Shown here in pieces: positions 22,186 to 33,838 of a DNA stretch of 64,000 nt. Every line of letters starts with the position of its first letter. Positions within the stretch are counted from its first letter, which is position 1. The notes beneath the pieces are model-generated. The model did not search any database. It was not told the origin of the DNA and worked only from the letters and a program-made list of their open reading frames with translations. This DNA comes from Lunularia cruciata (Eukaryota > Streptophyta > Marchantiopsida > Lunulariales > Lunulariaceae): positions 55,867,001-55,931,000 of the forward strand of contig OX419755.1 of assembly GCA_948567375.1 (NCBI GenBank), written 5' to 3'. The position numbers and the translations under genes were made by a program.

Positions 22186-25100
22186 TGTGATAACCCAACA
22201 AATATCACTTTTGCGGTAATCAAGTAAGTAAAGTTCATTCCCGTAGAGATATGAGTCGGAAATGTCCAAATACAAAGCAAATAGTAACAATGTAATTCTT
22301 CTTGGTTGTGTCTTTAATCTCTCAGGTAGAAACCATACCTAGAAGAGAGTAACAAGTACTGACTCGCAGTCTTGTCACAAATTAACATTCTAAATCACAA
22401 CTCCTTCAATTCTTTCCAAACAATCTTGATTGTGATGATTCAAGCTCTCCCAAAAATGGCACTTCACTGCAAAACGACTTTGCCTCAAAATTGTGTTCCA
22501 CCCCTCCATTGAAGGCACAACTTCCTTGATCAAAATTGCTTCACATCAACTTTGCACTACACGCACAAATGCAGAATACTACCAATAGTACAATACTACC
22601 AATAGTACAATTCCTCTCAGATCTGTCAACACATTGCTTCAATTGCACTTCACTCAAGATCAAACACACACAATGAATATCAAGGCAACGGAATCCAACA
22701 TCCAACAAACACACTAACTTCCACTTCAAATTTCTCCTCACACTCACAAACACAAACACAAAGTTGATACTCGGAATCAAGCTCAAGCGACAAGCACTGC
22801 TTCATAGCACTTTGCTTTATCTATTCTCAAAATTAATGAGCACTGAACAACATAAGACTGCGAATGCCACTTCTTAAATAGTGAAGCAATTGATAGTTAT
22901 CTTCCTAATGCACCTCTTCTTAACAGCTCTACAAACCTGCAGATCCGAAATGATAATCCACCTCTTCATATCTATCTATTCAAATCTCAAATCAGTTACT
23001 AATCCGATCCGATGTCTACTTCTTCCTCGGCTTTCAAACCCAAAGTAACTTTAATTCCTACTGCTCTATCCTCGAGTTTCATAATTCCTATATCTTCTAC
23101 CAGATCTAACAGTTCTCTTTCTTGATTTGACATTTCACTAGTGGGTAATCTATCTAACTCCTTATCTTTTGACCCACTCTTCTCTAACGTCTCCAATGGT
23201 AACTCCGAAGACATCTGCACTCCTACTTCATCTTCTTTGGGTTTTGCTCTAACATCTTTCCAAAGTATATCTATCTCCAACTTTACCAAATCTAATCTAA
23301 TCGTGATATTATCTTCCACTTCTAATATCTTCCTATCTACACGAGTTCTAAGACTAATCAACAATGCATTCAAATTTGTATCCTTTGCATGTCTCCTCCT
23401 TGTCTCCTGCACCAACAACTTCAACTCGTGCAGTCTTGTCTCTTCAATATGCACACTAGCCTCTGTACTTAGCATTGCATTCATCCTGATTACAATCTCC
23501 TTCAATGGCTCCAATCTCATCTTCCTTTCAACTCCTAATCTGCAAGCCAATCTTCCCGGTACATTGCTAATTCTGTTTTGAACTTGGCTTTCACAGTTTC
23601 CTTCTCCTTCTCCTTCTGTACAACCTTCTCTTCCTGATTTCAAAGTAACTCTTGTAATCTCTCTTCTTCCCTATATCTCACTGCCAACTCCCATTGCCAC
23701 AGTTGCTTCTTCTCTTCTACACTCTCCATTACTCTATCGAGCTCTTGTTCCTTCTCTGCTACCCTCGCCATATCATGGATAATTTCTAGTCTTGAATCAA
23801 CAAATGGCTGCTTCAAGATTTTGTACTCAGCTACTTGTCTTTCTTTTGCTATGCCACTCTGCTTCACAAGTTCCTCTCGATACCTTGCTTCTCTCTTCAA
23901 GTTCTCAATCACTTGACTCTGCACTACTGTATCCACTTGCAGTACTTCCCTTTCCTCCTCACCTTGGATTATACTCTTCTTCAACTCCAAATTCTCTTCT
24001 TCCAATCTTGCTAATACTTGCAACACAGTCTTCACCTCCGGACACTTTGGCTGTATCTCCCTCTTCTTGTGCTCTAGCTTTGCCAACAAAGGACACACAA
24101 CTTCTTGCAGGTACTCCACTCCATCACTTGCAACTACTTCAACTTGTGGAGTGATCTCCTTCTTTACCTCTTCTTCTCCCAATACTCGCCTTCTTCTCTA
24201 TAGTTGTCGTATCGGAATAGACGCTTCACTTCCCAAATTGGCATTCTCCTCTTCCCTTGCCTTGCTTGGACCCGCTTCACACTTTTCCTTGCACCTTGAC
24301 CCAACTCCTCTCTGAATAGTAATCTTCTTCTCCTCCGGCTCCGGCACTTTGTCCTCCAACTTTGTGTTACTCTCTTCTTCAAGCTCCACCCAAACTTCTT
24401 CTTCTTCTGCAAGCACTGACATCATCTCCCCACCTTCATTGCTATCACTACTCGTATCCCCACTTTGTAGTGTAAGCTTAGGTTCTTCCTTGTGTTCCAA
24501 ATCTTTGGACTTGCACTCGGCTTTGCCCTCCAAGTCTTCTTTCAACGCGCAATCACCACCATACCTTTCCTCGGGTTTCCTCTCTTGGTCATTCAAGGTC
24601 TCGTCTTCTCTACATCTTTTCCTTCTCCTTGTCGACTCCGCTTCTTTGATTTTGGAGTACTTACTTCTACTTGCGCACTCTTCCCCGTCTACGCGTAGTA
24701 CTCATCATTGTTTTGGATCTGAAGAATATATTGTTGCTCCTCCGTATTGACTTCCTTTCTCAAGTCAAGATGAAAGTGCGACACCATTCTATTGCGCTCT
24801 GCCGCATTGAGCAAATTCAACCTGAGGTAGAAATGTGCTACAAACGGCACGATGTAGTGTGGAGGTGACTTATCCCACAAATTCCACACCAGTTGCCTCG
24901 TTCTCCCATGGAAGCACCTTGCCCAGTTGATGGGTTCTCTTGCAAACATCTTATGGAAGAACACCACTTGGTGTTTCATCACATAAGTCATTCTCTCTGG
25001 CTTCAGGATTGCCATGAGAGCACTCATGATCCCTCTCTTGACCGGATCTTTGTAACTCTCTACTTTGTACCCATTCTTTGTCCTCTTCAAAGAGAAGGCA

Positions 25101-25894
25101 TCCCTCACTTCTTGGGCTACCTCTCCCTTCCCCAAGAACGTGGCACCCTGCTCCATGCCTGCCTCTCTTCTGAGTACTAATCTCCAATCCAACTCTGTCC
25201 AGCAAGCCGGATTTCCTCTCGTCCTCTCTTCCTCGGGGCCATCAAGACATTTACTTTGGATTTTCTCAAACATGAATCTTAGAAAACTCATATTCCAGTT
25301 CCACGCCAAGAATGTGATCTAAAGTTGGCTCAAGACTTCAATTCTTGTGATCACATCTAACCTCCAAATTGCATGATTTCTCACTACAAATTTGGTGTTC
25401 TTCTTTCTTCCTCCCATCTTTCTTGCTTCCTCACTGTCTCTTGGGTTAACTCTCTCAAATTCTCCTCAACACACTAGCACATCTTCAACTCTACTTCCCT
25501 TCCCACTATCTCTTGCAAGACAACTCCTCAACGGCAAAGGAAAATTGCTCGACATTGCTTTGTTGTTAGCCCAATTTTTGTAGAGTTGCACCTTTTTTGT
25601 CTCTCTTCAATTTGAGTTTCTACCAAGAAATCACACCTCTTGCATGCGCGTGTCACTATCAAATGTACTTCCCGCCTGTGACCGCCGGGTTTTGAACGGT
25701 CCCTTCTTGAATTTCTTGCCCCAAAGAAAAGTTGTTACACTGTCTTTGCCTCGGGTTGAGCACCCTTTGATACGAAGATTTCTTACTTTGGGTTGTATGC
25801 TGATAGGGCAAGTCCCGAGTACTTTGCCTTATGACCCAAAGCCACATTACCTCGGATTTCATCCCAAAGACTCTTTTCTTCACCTTCTTTGGCC
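22186..25894 (-). repeat. 3' LTR of C, main part
   Basis: Collinear with 39299-43000 of the 5' LTR. The remaining ~75 bp (33660-33734) lie on the other side of A3, which inserted in this LTR. Reassembled length is about 3.78 kb against 3.77 kb for the 5' LTR. The minus-strand order is about 0.7 kb non-coding, then a ~2.3-kb coding block, then about 0.77 kb non-coding with a TATTTAAG-type TATA region near 22875. The last part was independently recognised as the fragment at 16823-17578. Confidence 0.9.
22999..25309 (-). pseudogene. Long reading frame inside the C LTR (3' LTR copy)
   Basis: Read from 25309 down, with a few frame breaks, it would give a protein of about 770 residues. The N-terminal ~200 residues are compact and well kept (RTRGNPACWTELDWRLVLRR, GYKVESYKDPVKRGIMSAL, FFHKMFAREPINWARCF, HYIVPFVAHFYLRLN). 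Next comes an acidic, Ser/Glu-rich middle, then two long coiled-coil stretches (LEEENLELKKSII, KEQELDRVMESVEEKKQLW), and finally a regular helical region ending DIGSD at the stop at 22999. The 5' LTR copy encodes the same protein with different breaks. I do not recognise the domains. An extra gene carried within an LTR is unusual. Confidence 0.7.
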
Positions 25895-26585
25895 TGTGAG
25901 CCGGCCTGTCTCTCACTCAGGATGAACCTCTGATGGCTATTATGGTAGCGCACCATGGACTAAGAAGGCAAGGAATCCAAAATCCATCATACTCCTCCAA
26001 GGCTAACACTCCAAGACTCAAGACATTGCTCACTAGAGAACTCAATGAGAGAGAGATAGTTGCAAATGAAAGGATGATGAGTACCTCCTCACCCCTTGTT
26101 TATATACTTGTGAAATAGTTACGTACCAAAGTTACTAATTACCGTAGTAACTCAAGTTACTAGACTAAAAGTCAAGTAAAGTCAAAAAGTAGAAAGGAAT
26201 ATCCATTCACATGGGCATATTCTACTAGCATGTGGTCTTATCTTGACCCAACCACTAAGTCAAGGATTCTTTCACATGGGCTATCCTTGGACTAAAGAAG
26301 AATCCAAAACAAAAAGGCTTGCGGGCCCAAGAGTTCTCAACTCTTTCCTCAAAGCCAAACACCTAGGAATAATACAAAGTCAACACACTAAAATCCAAAA
26401 TAGTGGTGCTCATCTTTTCTACTTCCTCTAAAGTAAGGTCCCCTCTATCTTAGCTATGACTAACTTTAGCTAACCATGACTAATATGGAACCATCCTTTA
26501 TCTCTATATAAATAATATCTCTTAAGTACTTGTAATACCAAGCTAAATATCACAATACCATACACATGCACAAATAGATGTTACA
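25895..26585 (-). repeat. 3' LTR of A3, with polypurine tract
   Basis: TGTAACATC...GGCCGGCTCACA on the minus strand, 691 bp. The polypurine tract CCGGGGGTAAA abuts it at 26586-26596. The TATA box (TATATAA) lies near 26098-26106 in plus coordinates. Confidence 0.92.
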
Positions 26586-26633
26586 TTTACCCCCGGACTA
26601 AGTTTTCACTTTGTCCTCAAAGTGAAGGTCTCT

Positions 26634-29152
26634 CTACCTTCTATGGTACATCTTCAACTTATCATGGTTAATCCTATCAAAGTGTCTTCCTCCTAACTCC
26701 TTGAGATCATAGGTGTAATTGCCCCACACCTTCTCCACAATGAAAGGTCCAAAGTACTTAGGCAAAAACTTCTTTTGCACTCTCTTGAATCGAATGGAAT
26801 CAAACAACATCACCCAATCACCTTCTTTGAAAGTCTCCACCTTCTTCAAAACATAGCAACTGCTCTTGCCTCTTCCAACTCCATGAGTTGATCCTTCCTT
26901 GACATCTCTCCATCACCTCCTTGTGCTTTCTTCAATCTCCTATGAATGCTATGGAAGGTAGGAAGATCGAAGTGAATAGGTAAGGTAGACTCAATACCAT
27001 ACACCAATTGAAATGGAGAATATCCGGTTGAAGTCTTCATGGTTGTCCTATACTCCCACAAAACTGCATGAATCTTCTTGTCCCAATGATGTTTAGCCCC
27101 CTCCATTTCTGCATCTTTGGCCAACATCATGCACAAGGTCTGATTGGTTCTCTCTGCCAAGCCATTGGAATTTAGCTTATAGGATGTAGTTACTCTATGT
27201 GTGATAGAGAAATGTCGTAGCATGGCTATAGTAATGCTTCCTGTAAACTCTCCTCCTCTATCAGAAACCAACTCCAAAGGGCATCCAAACCTAGTGATAA
27301 TGCGTTCATAAAGAAATCTACCCACTTCATCTTCATTCTTGTCCCTCAATGGTCTAGCCTCAACCCACTTGGTAAGGTAATCAGTAACTACCACAATGTA
27401 CCGATTGTTCCTTGGGGTTCTATAAAGAGGACCTACAAAATCAATTCCCCACTTCTCAAAAGGTCCTAGCAATGGAATTGATCTAAGTGGTGGAGTGGAT
27501 GTAGACTTTCTAGCAAAAGCTTGACAATCATGACAAGTTTTGCAATAATCAAGACAATCCTTGAAAATCCCTCTCCAATGGTAACCTGCATCTAGAATCT
27601 TGAAAGCAGTCACCTTTCCTGCAAAGTGTCCTCCACATACTAAACCTTCATGAAACTCCTTTATGAGTAGGATAGACTCTTCCTTACCCACTGCTCTTCG
27701 AAGTAGATCATCTGCTCCTTGGTGAAAAATAATATCCTCCACCATTGTGTAAGGTCTAGATCTTGCTGCAAGGGCCTTCCTCTCCCTAGCATGCATCCCT
27801 TCTGGATAGTTACCTCTTGTCTCAAAATCCACAATCCCCTTGTACTCCATTGGAACCTCTTGAGTGATTGAGATTGTCATGAGCTCCTCATCCGGGAAGG
27901 AATCATCCACAGGCTCATCTCCATCATGATCATAGGCTCTAGATAACAAATCAGCATTTGCATGTTTCTTTCCTGGCCTATCCTCAATGGTGTAGTCATA
28001 CTCAAACAAGAGTATCATCCACCTTGCTAGTCTCCCTTCAACATTAGGCTTGTTGAAGATGTTCTTCAAAGCCTTGTGATCCGTGACAATGGTGGCTTTC
28101 CCTCGAATCAAGTAGTGTCTAAACTTCTTGAGACCAAAGATCACTGCCAACCCTTCTCTCTCCGTGATAGAGTAGTTCTTCTCTGCTGAAACCATCTGCC
28201 TACTAGCATAAGCTATTGGATGATCATGCCCATCTTGGTCTAATTGACTAAGAGTGCATCCTATAGCTACATTAGAAGCATCAGTGTAGAGGATGAAAGG
28301 CTTACTCCAATCAGGTTTAGCAAGAATTGGAGCTACAACAAGGGATTGCTTGAGCTCCTCAAAAGCTTTGAGAGCCTCCTTGTCTTCCAAAATCACCATG
28401 TAATCTACACCCTTCTTCATGTAGAAGGTCAATGCATAAGCCTTGTTGTAAAATGAGAAGATGAACCTCCTATAGTACCCAACCATCCCCAAGAATTGGC
28501 ATAACTTTGTCAAGCTTGAAGGGAATGGAAGGTTTGAGATTTTCCTTACCTTCTCAGGATCAACTGCTATTCCATCCTTGGAGATAATGTGCCCCAAAAG
28601 TAGACCTTCTTCACATCCAAAAATGCACTTCTCTGGGTTGAGTGATGCATTTGCCTCATCCAAGCGTTGCAAGACTTTGATTAGGTACTCAAAGTGCTCC
28701 TCCTTGCTCCCATGGACACAAAAGTCATCAATGAAGTCTCTCACAAATTTCCAAATGAAAGGTTCAAATACCTTTTTCATGAACCGTTGGAATGTGGCTG
28801 GAGCATTGCAAAGCCCAAAAGGCATGACCTTGAAAGCGTAAGTTCCCCAAGGTATGGTGAACGTGGTGAGTTGTTGATGCTTGGGTCCAATCTTGATTTG
28901 GTTGTATCCACTATAACCATCTCCAAAACTATACCTCTCATGACCTGCAACCTCCTCCAAGATCTCATCAATGAATGGCAATGGGTAGTAGTCCTTCTTG
29001 GTAACAACATTGAGCTTCTTGTAATCCACACATACCCAAAGCTTGCCATTCTTTTTCTTCACAATGACAATTGGAGACACCCATTCTGAATTCTCCACCT
29101 CATAGATAAATTCAGCCTCCTTGAGCTTATCAATCTCCTCCTTCACAACCAA
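26634..29152 (-). CDS. pol: A3 pol: reverse transcriptase, RNase H, integrase
   Basis: A 768-codon uninterrupted frame (29152-26846) plus a displaced tail (26849-26634). [63 protein letters not shown] and active site FIDDF. RNase H: LYTDASNVAIGCTLSQ and TDHKALKNI. Integrase: an H-H-C-C finger (EFHEGLVCGGH, CKTCHDC), core Asp in GIDFVGPL, Asp in SDRGGEF and Glu in NGLAERTNQ, so all three catalytic acids are present. The tail GDWVMLFDSIRFKRVQKKF normally continues the same protein, but a deletion of about 60 bp relative to A2 near 26850 shifts the frame. The open frame lacks its own start because a 1-nt deletion near 29179 separates it from protease. Confidence 0.92.
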
Positions 29153-30345
29153 AGATATTGGTGGGCTAATGCAACGTTGCTTTGGCGGATTGGTCTTGCA
29201 TGTGACTCCACCTCTATCTTGTGCTCCTCCAAGGTGACTTCCTTCAAATCCTTGTAACTAAAAGCAAACACATGGATGAACTTGCGGAAAATCTCCTCAA
29301 ATCTCACCTTCTCCTCCTTGGTAACATTTGGACCATACTTGAGGGTAGCTAACCTTCTCTCTACCTCCTCAAGTGTCAATGGTGATTTGTCTAGGTCCTT
29401 CAAAACCTCAAGCTTAGGTGAAAAATCCATAGCACACAAGGGATATACATCTGAATCTGATTCAAATTCATCCTCTTCCATAGAAGTCTCCTCCTCCATG
29501 CTTGTGTCCACACCTGAAGCTCCTTCTTCAGAATCTGATTCCCAATAATCAGAAGATGGTGTATCTGAATGTGAAGTGTTGGTGGTGTTAGTCACAGGAA
29601 CAGTGACTCTATGGTTTGATGGCCCAATCCTCAAGTACCCTTTGTGCCATCGATCAGTTGTGCGTGCTGCTCTCAACCATGGCCTCCCAAGAAGTAAGTC
29701 ATAGCTTGAATCCTTCAAGACTTGGAAAGTCATGAGATTTTGAACTCCCATAACTGAAACTACCACTTTATCCATCACCCCTACAAGTCAAACTTGTTGC
29801 TTATTTGCCATGCTTACCACAAATGTTGAAGGTCTTGAGGGTATCATACCCAACTTCTTCATCAACCTTTCGGACATGGCATTTACTGCTGATCCTTCAT
29901 CAACCAATGCATCCTTGATGTTGTGACCATTCACTCTCACATCAATCTTGGAGGCATATTCACAAGCCTCCCATGGTGCTGGCTTGGCATCCACCACCCC
30001 CATTGATTCAAGAACTTTTGCCTTCTTCTTCCTCTTGCTCCTTGTAGAACTCAAACCACCTCTAAGCTCCTTTCTCAAGGTGGGGTTCAAAGCAATTAAT
30101 TGGCCCATTGTGATGTTAGCCTTGTGACTACCAACATCCTCCAACACATTGTAGTTCCATTGTTGCTTTGAGATCAAGAAGTCCTCCATCCCCAACTTCT
30201 TCCTTGGAGTCTTTGTTATTGATGGTGTTGAGGTGCAAGTGCTCCTAGTAGACATAGGAGTATCTTTGCTTGAAGTAAATCCTTGAGAAGAGTGAACATC
30301 CTCTGCAAAACGAGCTCTCTTCTTCTCTTGTGCCAAAAGCTCCAA
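29143..30345 (-). pseudogene. A3 gag C-terminus, protease and acidic linker
   Basis: Two open pieces: 30345-29788 and 29778-29143. The first holds the gag-protease connector and the protease N-terminus, with the catalytic triad reading VDEGSAVN (VDGGSAVN in A2), itself atypical for D-S/T-G. The second holds YDLLLGRPWLRA, the usual retropepsin C-terminal motif, then an acidic linker rich in Asp, Glu and Ser (SMEEDEFESDSDVYPL), then the start of RT. A stop near 29780 divides the pieces. At 29179 one T is missing from a T-run relative to A2, throwing the frame before RT. Confidence 0.85.
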
Positions 30346-30372
30346 ATTAAGACCCTTGGAGTTTGAGCACTC

Positions 30373-31395
30373 TCACTTCTCATACTTGCTCTCAACCACA
30401 TCTATGGATGCTATCCCCTTACCTTTGTTGGGATTAGGAGCCACTTGGGTTTCACTACCTCCCTCTTTCCCTCTATTGGCTCCCTCATAACCCCTTCCTC
30501 CATGGTGAGTGGAATTTGGGCAATTCCTTTGGATATGGCCTCTTCCTCCACAACCAAAACAATTTCTATCATTGAAATTGTTGGCTGGTTGAACTCCTCT
30601 ATATGGATAGTTTCCATAACTCCTAGTCCTTCTCCCTACATTCTGATCCACCTCTCTCTTCTCCCATAGTTGCACCACATTGATCTTGAGATCTACAAGT
30701 TGTTTTGTGATGGTTTGGAGTGGATCTTTTGGTGGAGGTGCAAGAACTGGAGCAATTACTACTTGTGGTGCAACCCTTACCACCAAAGTATCAGAAGTTC
30801 CACCATACTTGTAGCCTTGAGGAGGATGCACAACCTCCTTCACCACCAAATCACTCTCATCTCCTTCCAAACTCTCCTCCATATGAATTGCGATCTTGAT
30901 AGCTTCAACCTTGGAAGAAGGTTTCTCATATCTCACCTTGCTTCTAATTTGTGGTCTCAACCCTCCCACAAAATTCTTGGTGAGCATGGCCCCTATGCCA
31001 ATCATTGTATTCTCCACATCATCCCCACCCTTCCTCAACACTATGCAAAATTTGGACTCTAACTTTTCCACTCTTTCCACATAGACTCTCACTTTCTCTC
31101 CTTCTCCTTGCTTGAGAAATGTAACCTCACTCATCAATCTCTCATAACTCTCATCAAGAAGAAAGTTCTCAATGAGTGCTGAAGTCAAAGACTCCTCTTC
31201 TCCATCTCTCCTCTCTCTCTTTTGGTATTCTGACTCATACCATGTAAGTGCTGCATCCTCAAAGAAATCTGGTAATAATGAGGCCCACTCATTCTTCCTC
31301 CTCTCATTTTTTCCTATGCAAGCTCTCTTGAAGTCTCTCACAAAGGCCTCCACATCTTCTCCATCCTTGCCAAAGAAAACCAAAAGTTTCCCCAT
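30373..31395 (-). CDS. gag: A3 gag: capsid with CCHC knuckle
   Basis: 340 codons starting MGKLLVFFGKDGEDVEAFV, which fits the usual capsid opening (F-G-x-D-x-x-x-F-x-R). Capsid helices include ALTWYESEYQKRE and ENFLLDESYERLMSEVTFL. A zinc knuckle CFGCGGRGHIQRNC (C-x2-C-x4-H-x4-C) sits near residue 285, followed by a Gly-rich tail. It packages RNA and forms the particle in related elements. A stop after SKYEK separates it from the protease frame. A2 has lost this whole region. Confidence 0.9.
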   Translation of the reverse strand: MGKLLVFFGKDGEDVEAFVRDFKRACIGKNERRKNEWASLLPDFFEDAALTWYESEYQKRERRDGEEESLTSALIENFLLDESYERLMSEVTFLKQGEGEKVRVYVERVEKLESKFCIVLRKGGDDVENTMIGIGAMLTKNFVGGLRPQIRSKVRYEKPSSKVEAIKIAIHMEESLEGDESDLVVKEVVHPPQGYKYGGTSDTLVVRVAPQVVIAPVLAPPPKDPLQTITKQLVDLKINVVQLWEKREVDQNVGRRTRSYGNYPYRGVQPANNFNDRNCFGCGGRGHIQRNCPNSTHHGGRGYEGANRGKEGGSETQVAPNPNKGKGIASIDVVESKYEK

Positions 31396-31629
31396 CTTAA
31401 CCTCTCACTATCTTTCTTTCTCTCAATTTTTTTTTCTCTTTTCTTTTCTCTCACTCTATTACTTAATAGAGTATATACATGACTAACACCATCTGAGAAT
31501 AATCCACTCAAGTGAAAACAAAAGGTTCAGGTTGCTCCAAGATTTCTATAGCAACATCAAATCCTAGAGTGCATATTAATCTAACTCTCATGGATAGTTT
31601 ATCCATAAGTTGAAAGATTATCTCCATCA

Positions 31630-32079
31630 CTAATCTTGAGAACTAGCTGATGAAGGTGGTAGTATTTTTGTAGCTGTACTAAGGCTCTCTCCAAGATCCT
31701 TCACCAAAGTCTCCAAAATTGCTATTACTCCACTACACTCATGTCCTTTTGGAAGTCCTTCCACTACACAAACCTCACATAACTCCTTGGTCTTAGATCT
31801 TCTCCCTCCTAATCTTGGTGAAGAAGGTCCAATATGCAAACCCAAGTCAAGTAAGCCTCTCCTTTCCCTCAATCTCTTGCTCTCAAAGGTCAATGGACAT
31901 GAACTTGCCTTATGTCCCTTCTCTCCACATAGAAAGCACTTAGACTCACTCTTTCCTCCAAGTGGTGTAGGTTTTTGAATCCTCTCAACACTCTCTTCAA
32001 ATTCTATTATAAACTCTCTTTTCCTCAAATCCACCCCTACAATCATCTCAAACCCTTGGGGAACCTTGCATAATCTCAA
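31630..32079 (-). CDS. Extra CCHC-containing frame upstream of gag in A3
   Basis: 149 codons lying between the leader and gag on the element's sense strand. It carries a second, unrelated CCHC knuckle CFLCGEKGHKASSC, then a Cys/His cluster CEVCVVEGLPKGHEC. Preceding residues (GFEMIVGVDLRKREFIIEF) recall the region before the knuckle in plant LINE ORF1-like proteins; that comparison is from memory. A continuing frame may extend upstream through 32233. Tat/Ogre elements are known for an additional frame 5' of gag, so position fits that lineage, but the zinc-knuckle content would be unusual. It is absent from A2 through its deletion. Confidence 0.55.
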   Translation of the reverse strand: MRLCKVPQGFEMIVGVDLRKREFIIEFEESVERIQKPTPLGGKSESKCFLCGEKGHKASSCPLTFESKRLRERRGLLDLGLHIGPSSPRLGGRRSKTKELCEVCVVEGLPKGHECSGVIAILETLVKDLGESLSTATKILPPSSASSQD

Positions 32080-32940
32080 TTTTCACTCTTGATGACCCTC
32101 CATGTTCCCAAGATGAATCTAAACACTCAAACATGCTTTTTGTTGATCTCAAACTCCTCATGCATGAGATCTCCACTCTGCAGAATTGACCCTTCCTCAC
32201 AATGTCACTCAAATCTCCCAACCAGTATGTCACAGTCCTCTAAAATTTTGCACAGTTGATCACAACTCTAGGGCGTCCCTCTGTGCAAAAATTTCAGATC
32301 TTTTCATTGAGCCATTTGGCCTAGACACCTTTCTATTCAGCACCCATATTTCAGATTTGGTCTGAAAACCACCCCCTTCAATTCAAAAACTCATTTCTCC
32401 CTGCACAAGAACGATCTCTCTCTACTTTTTATGGCAGCAGGTAGGATACAATGTACTAAATTCTCTTAGAAATTTTCAGAACAATTCACTGAAAATTGAA
32501 GAAATGGCGGACTCTATACAATTTTCCACAGAGCATGCAGTTGCGGGAGCACTTTACCCTATCAACTTTCAAAAATTCTAGCCCAGTGCACATAGAAGCT
32601 CTCACAATAATTTTAAGTGTGCTAACTGAAAGATAAACCAAGATATCATGTGTAGAAATCTCAAGTCCAGATCTCAAACTTGAGATTTTGCCCAAAATCA
32701 CCTTAATCCCCAAAATTTGCAATCCACCTCACACAATCTCTCCAATTCTTCTCATGTGTACAAGATGTACAAAATCACCTCAAAGACATCATAATGAACT
32801 ACAGGGTATACAAATGGATCTTGGTTCTCTAACATAAGTTCAGCACTCTCCTCTCCTAATGTTCTCTCCAAGTGAGCTCGCATAGCCTCCTTCTGCCTAA
32901 TGTAGAATTGAATGTGAAACATTATCTTGCCTTCTAGAGA

Positions 32941-32959
32941 GGTCCCGACAACGGAACCA
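32941..32959 (-). promoter_or_regulatory. Primer-binding site of A3
   Basis: The minus strand reads TGGTTCCGTTGTCGGGACC, four bases after the 5' LTR end. It matches the A2 site apart from a few bases and fits the 3' end of a plant tRNA-Glu better than initiator Met; the tRNA identity is inferred. Confidence 0.75.
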
Positions 32960-32963
32960 AAAA

Positions 32964-33655
32964 TGTGAGCCGGCCTGTCTCTCACCCAGGATGAACCTCT
33001 GATGGCTATTATAGTAGCGCACCATGGACTAAGAAGGCAAGGAATCTCAACTCCATCATACTCCTCCAAGGCTAACACTCCAAGACTCAAGACATTGCTC
33101 ACTAGAGAACTCAATGAGAGAGAGATAGTTGCAAATGAAAGGATGATGAGTACCTCCTCACCCCTTGTTTATATACTTGTGAAATAGTTACGTACCAAAG
33201 TTACTAATTACCGTAGTAACTCAAGTTACTAGACTAAAAGTCAAGTAAAGTCAAAAAGTAGAAAGGAATATCCATTCACATGGGCATATTCCCCTAAGCA
33301 TGTGGTCCTATCTTGACCCAACCACTAAGTCAAGGATTCCTTCACATGGGCTATCCTTGGACTAAAGAAGAATCCAAAACAAAAAGGCTTGCGGGCCCAA
33401 GAGTTCTCAACTCTTTCCTCAAAGCCAAACACCTAGGAATAATACAAAGTCAACACACTAAAATCCAAAATAGTGGTGCTCATCTTTTCTACTTCCTCTA
33501 AAGTAAGGTCCCCTCTATCTTAGCTATGACTAACTTTAGCTAACCATGACTAATATAGAACCATCCTTTATCTCTATATAAATAATATCTCTTAAGTACT
33601 TGTAATACCAAGCTAAATATCACAATACCATACACATGCACAAATGGGTGTTACA
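32964..33655 (-). repeat. 5' LTR of A3
   Basis: 692 bp, TGTAACACC...GGCCGGCTCACA on the minus strand. The TATA box TATATAA is at about 33168-33176, so transcription would start around 30 bp further down on the minus strand. Followed outside by GGCC, the target duplication. Confidence 0.92.
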
Positions 33656-33659
33656 GGCC

Positions 33660-33747
33660 ATACATGCGCAATCCAACTTGTCTATACACTTCTTCTTCTC
33701 CATTTCAAAATAAACAAAAAATGTGGGTACCACATACCCCCTCCCTC
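33660..33747 (-). repeat. 3' LTR of C, first ~75 bp, and polypurine tract
   Basis: 33660-33734 is the 5' end of the C 3' LTR (minus strand TGTGGTACCCACATTTTTTG), cut off from its remainder by A3. The tract GAGGGAGGGGGTA at 33735-33747 on the minus strand directly precedes it, which establishes that the LTR really begins here and is not just the ~770-bp terminal part. Confidence 0.88.
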
Positions 33748-33838
33748 AAATGTGAGCGTCCCCTCAAATCTAGACCTCAGGTGTCTTAGAGACTTCTGAG
33801 TTTATGGTCCAATATTTCCAAACTCTCCACTTGTTTAC

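Larger units (their letters stand above)
25895..33655 (-). mobile_element. A3: near-complete Ty3/gypsy element, family A
   Basis: 7.76 kb, with LTRs 25895-26585 (3') and 32964-33655 (5') and a 4-bp duplication GGCC on both sides (25891-25894, 33656-33659). It lies in the 3' LTR of C, whose sequence continues collinearly on either side (compare 42960-43000). By eye the two LTRs differ at only around a dozen positions, so this is the youngest complete insertion here. Minus-strand order: LTR, primer-binding site, leader, an extra CCHC frame, gag, protease, RT-RNase H-integrase, polypurine tract, LTR. Defects are a stop between gag and protease, a 1-nt loss near 29179 and a short deletion near 26850. 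Confidence 0.95.

Noticed and set aside
25933-26118. A 61-73 codon frame beginning MAIMVAHHG or similar, antisense to the element and open in all six A LTRs.
   Set aside because: The LTR copies are closely related, so shared openness is inheritance. There is no motif, it overlaps the TATA region, and nothing indicates expression.
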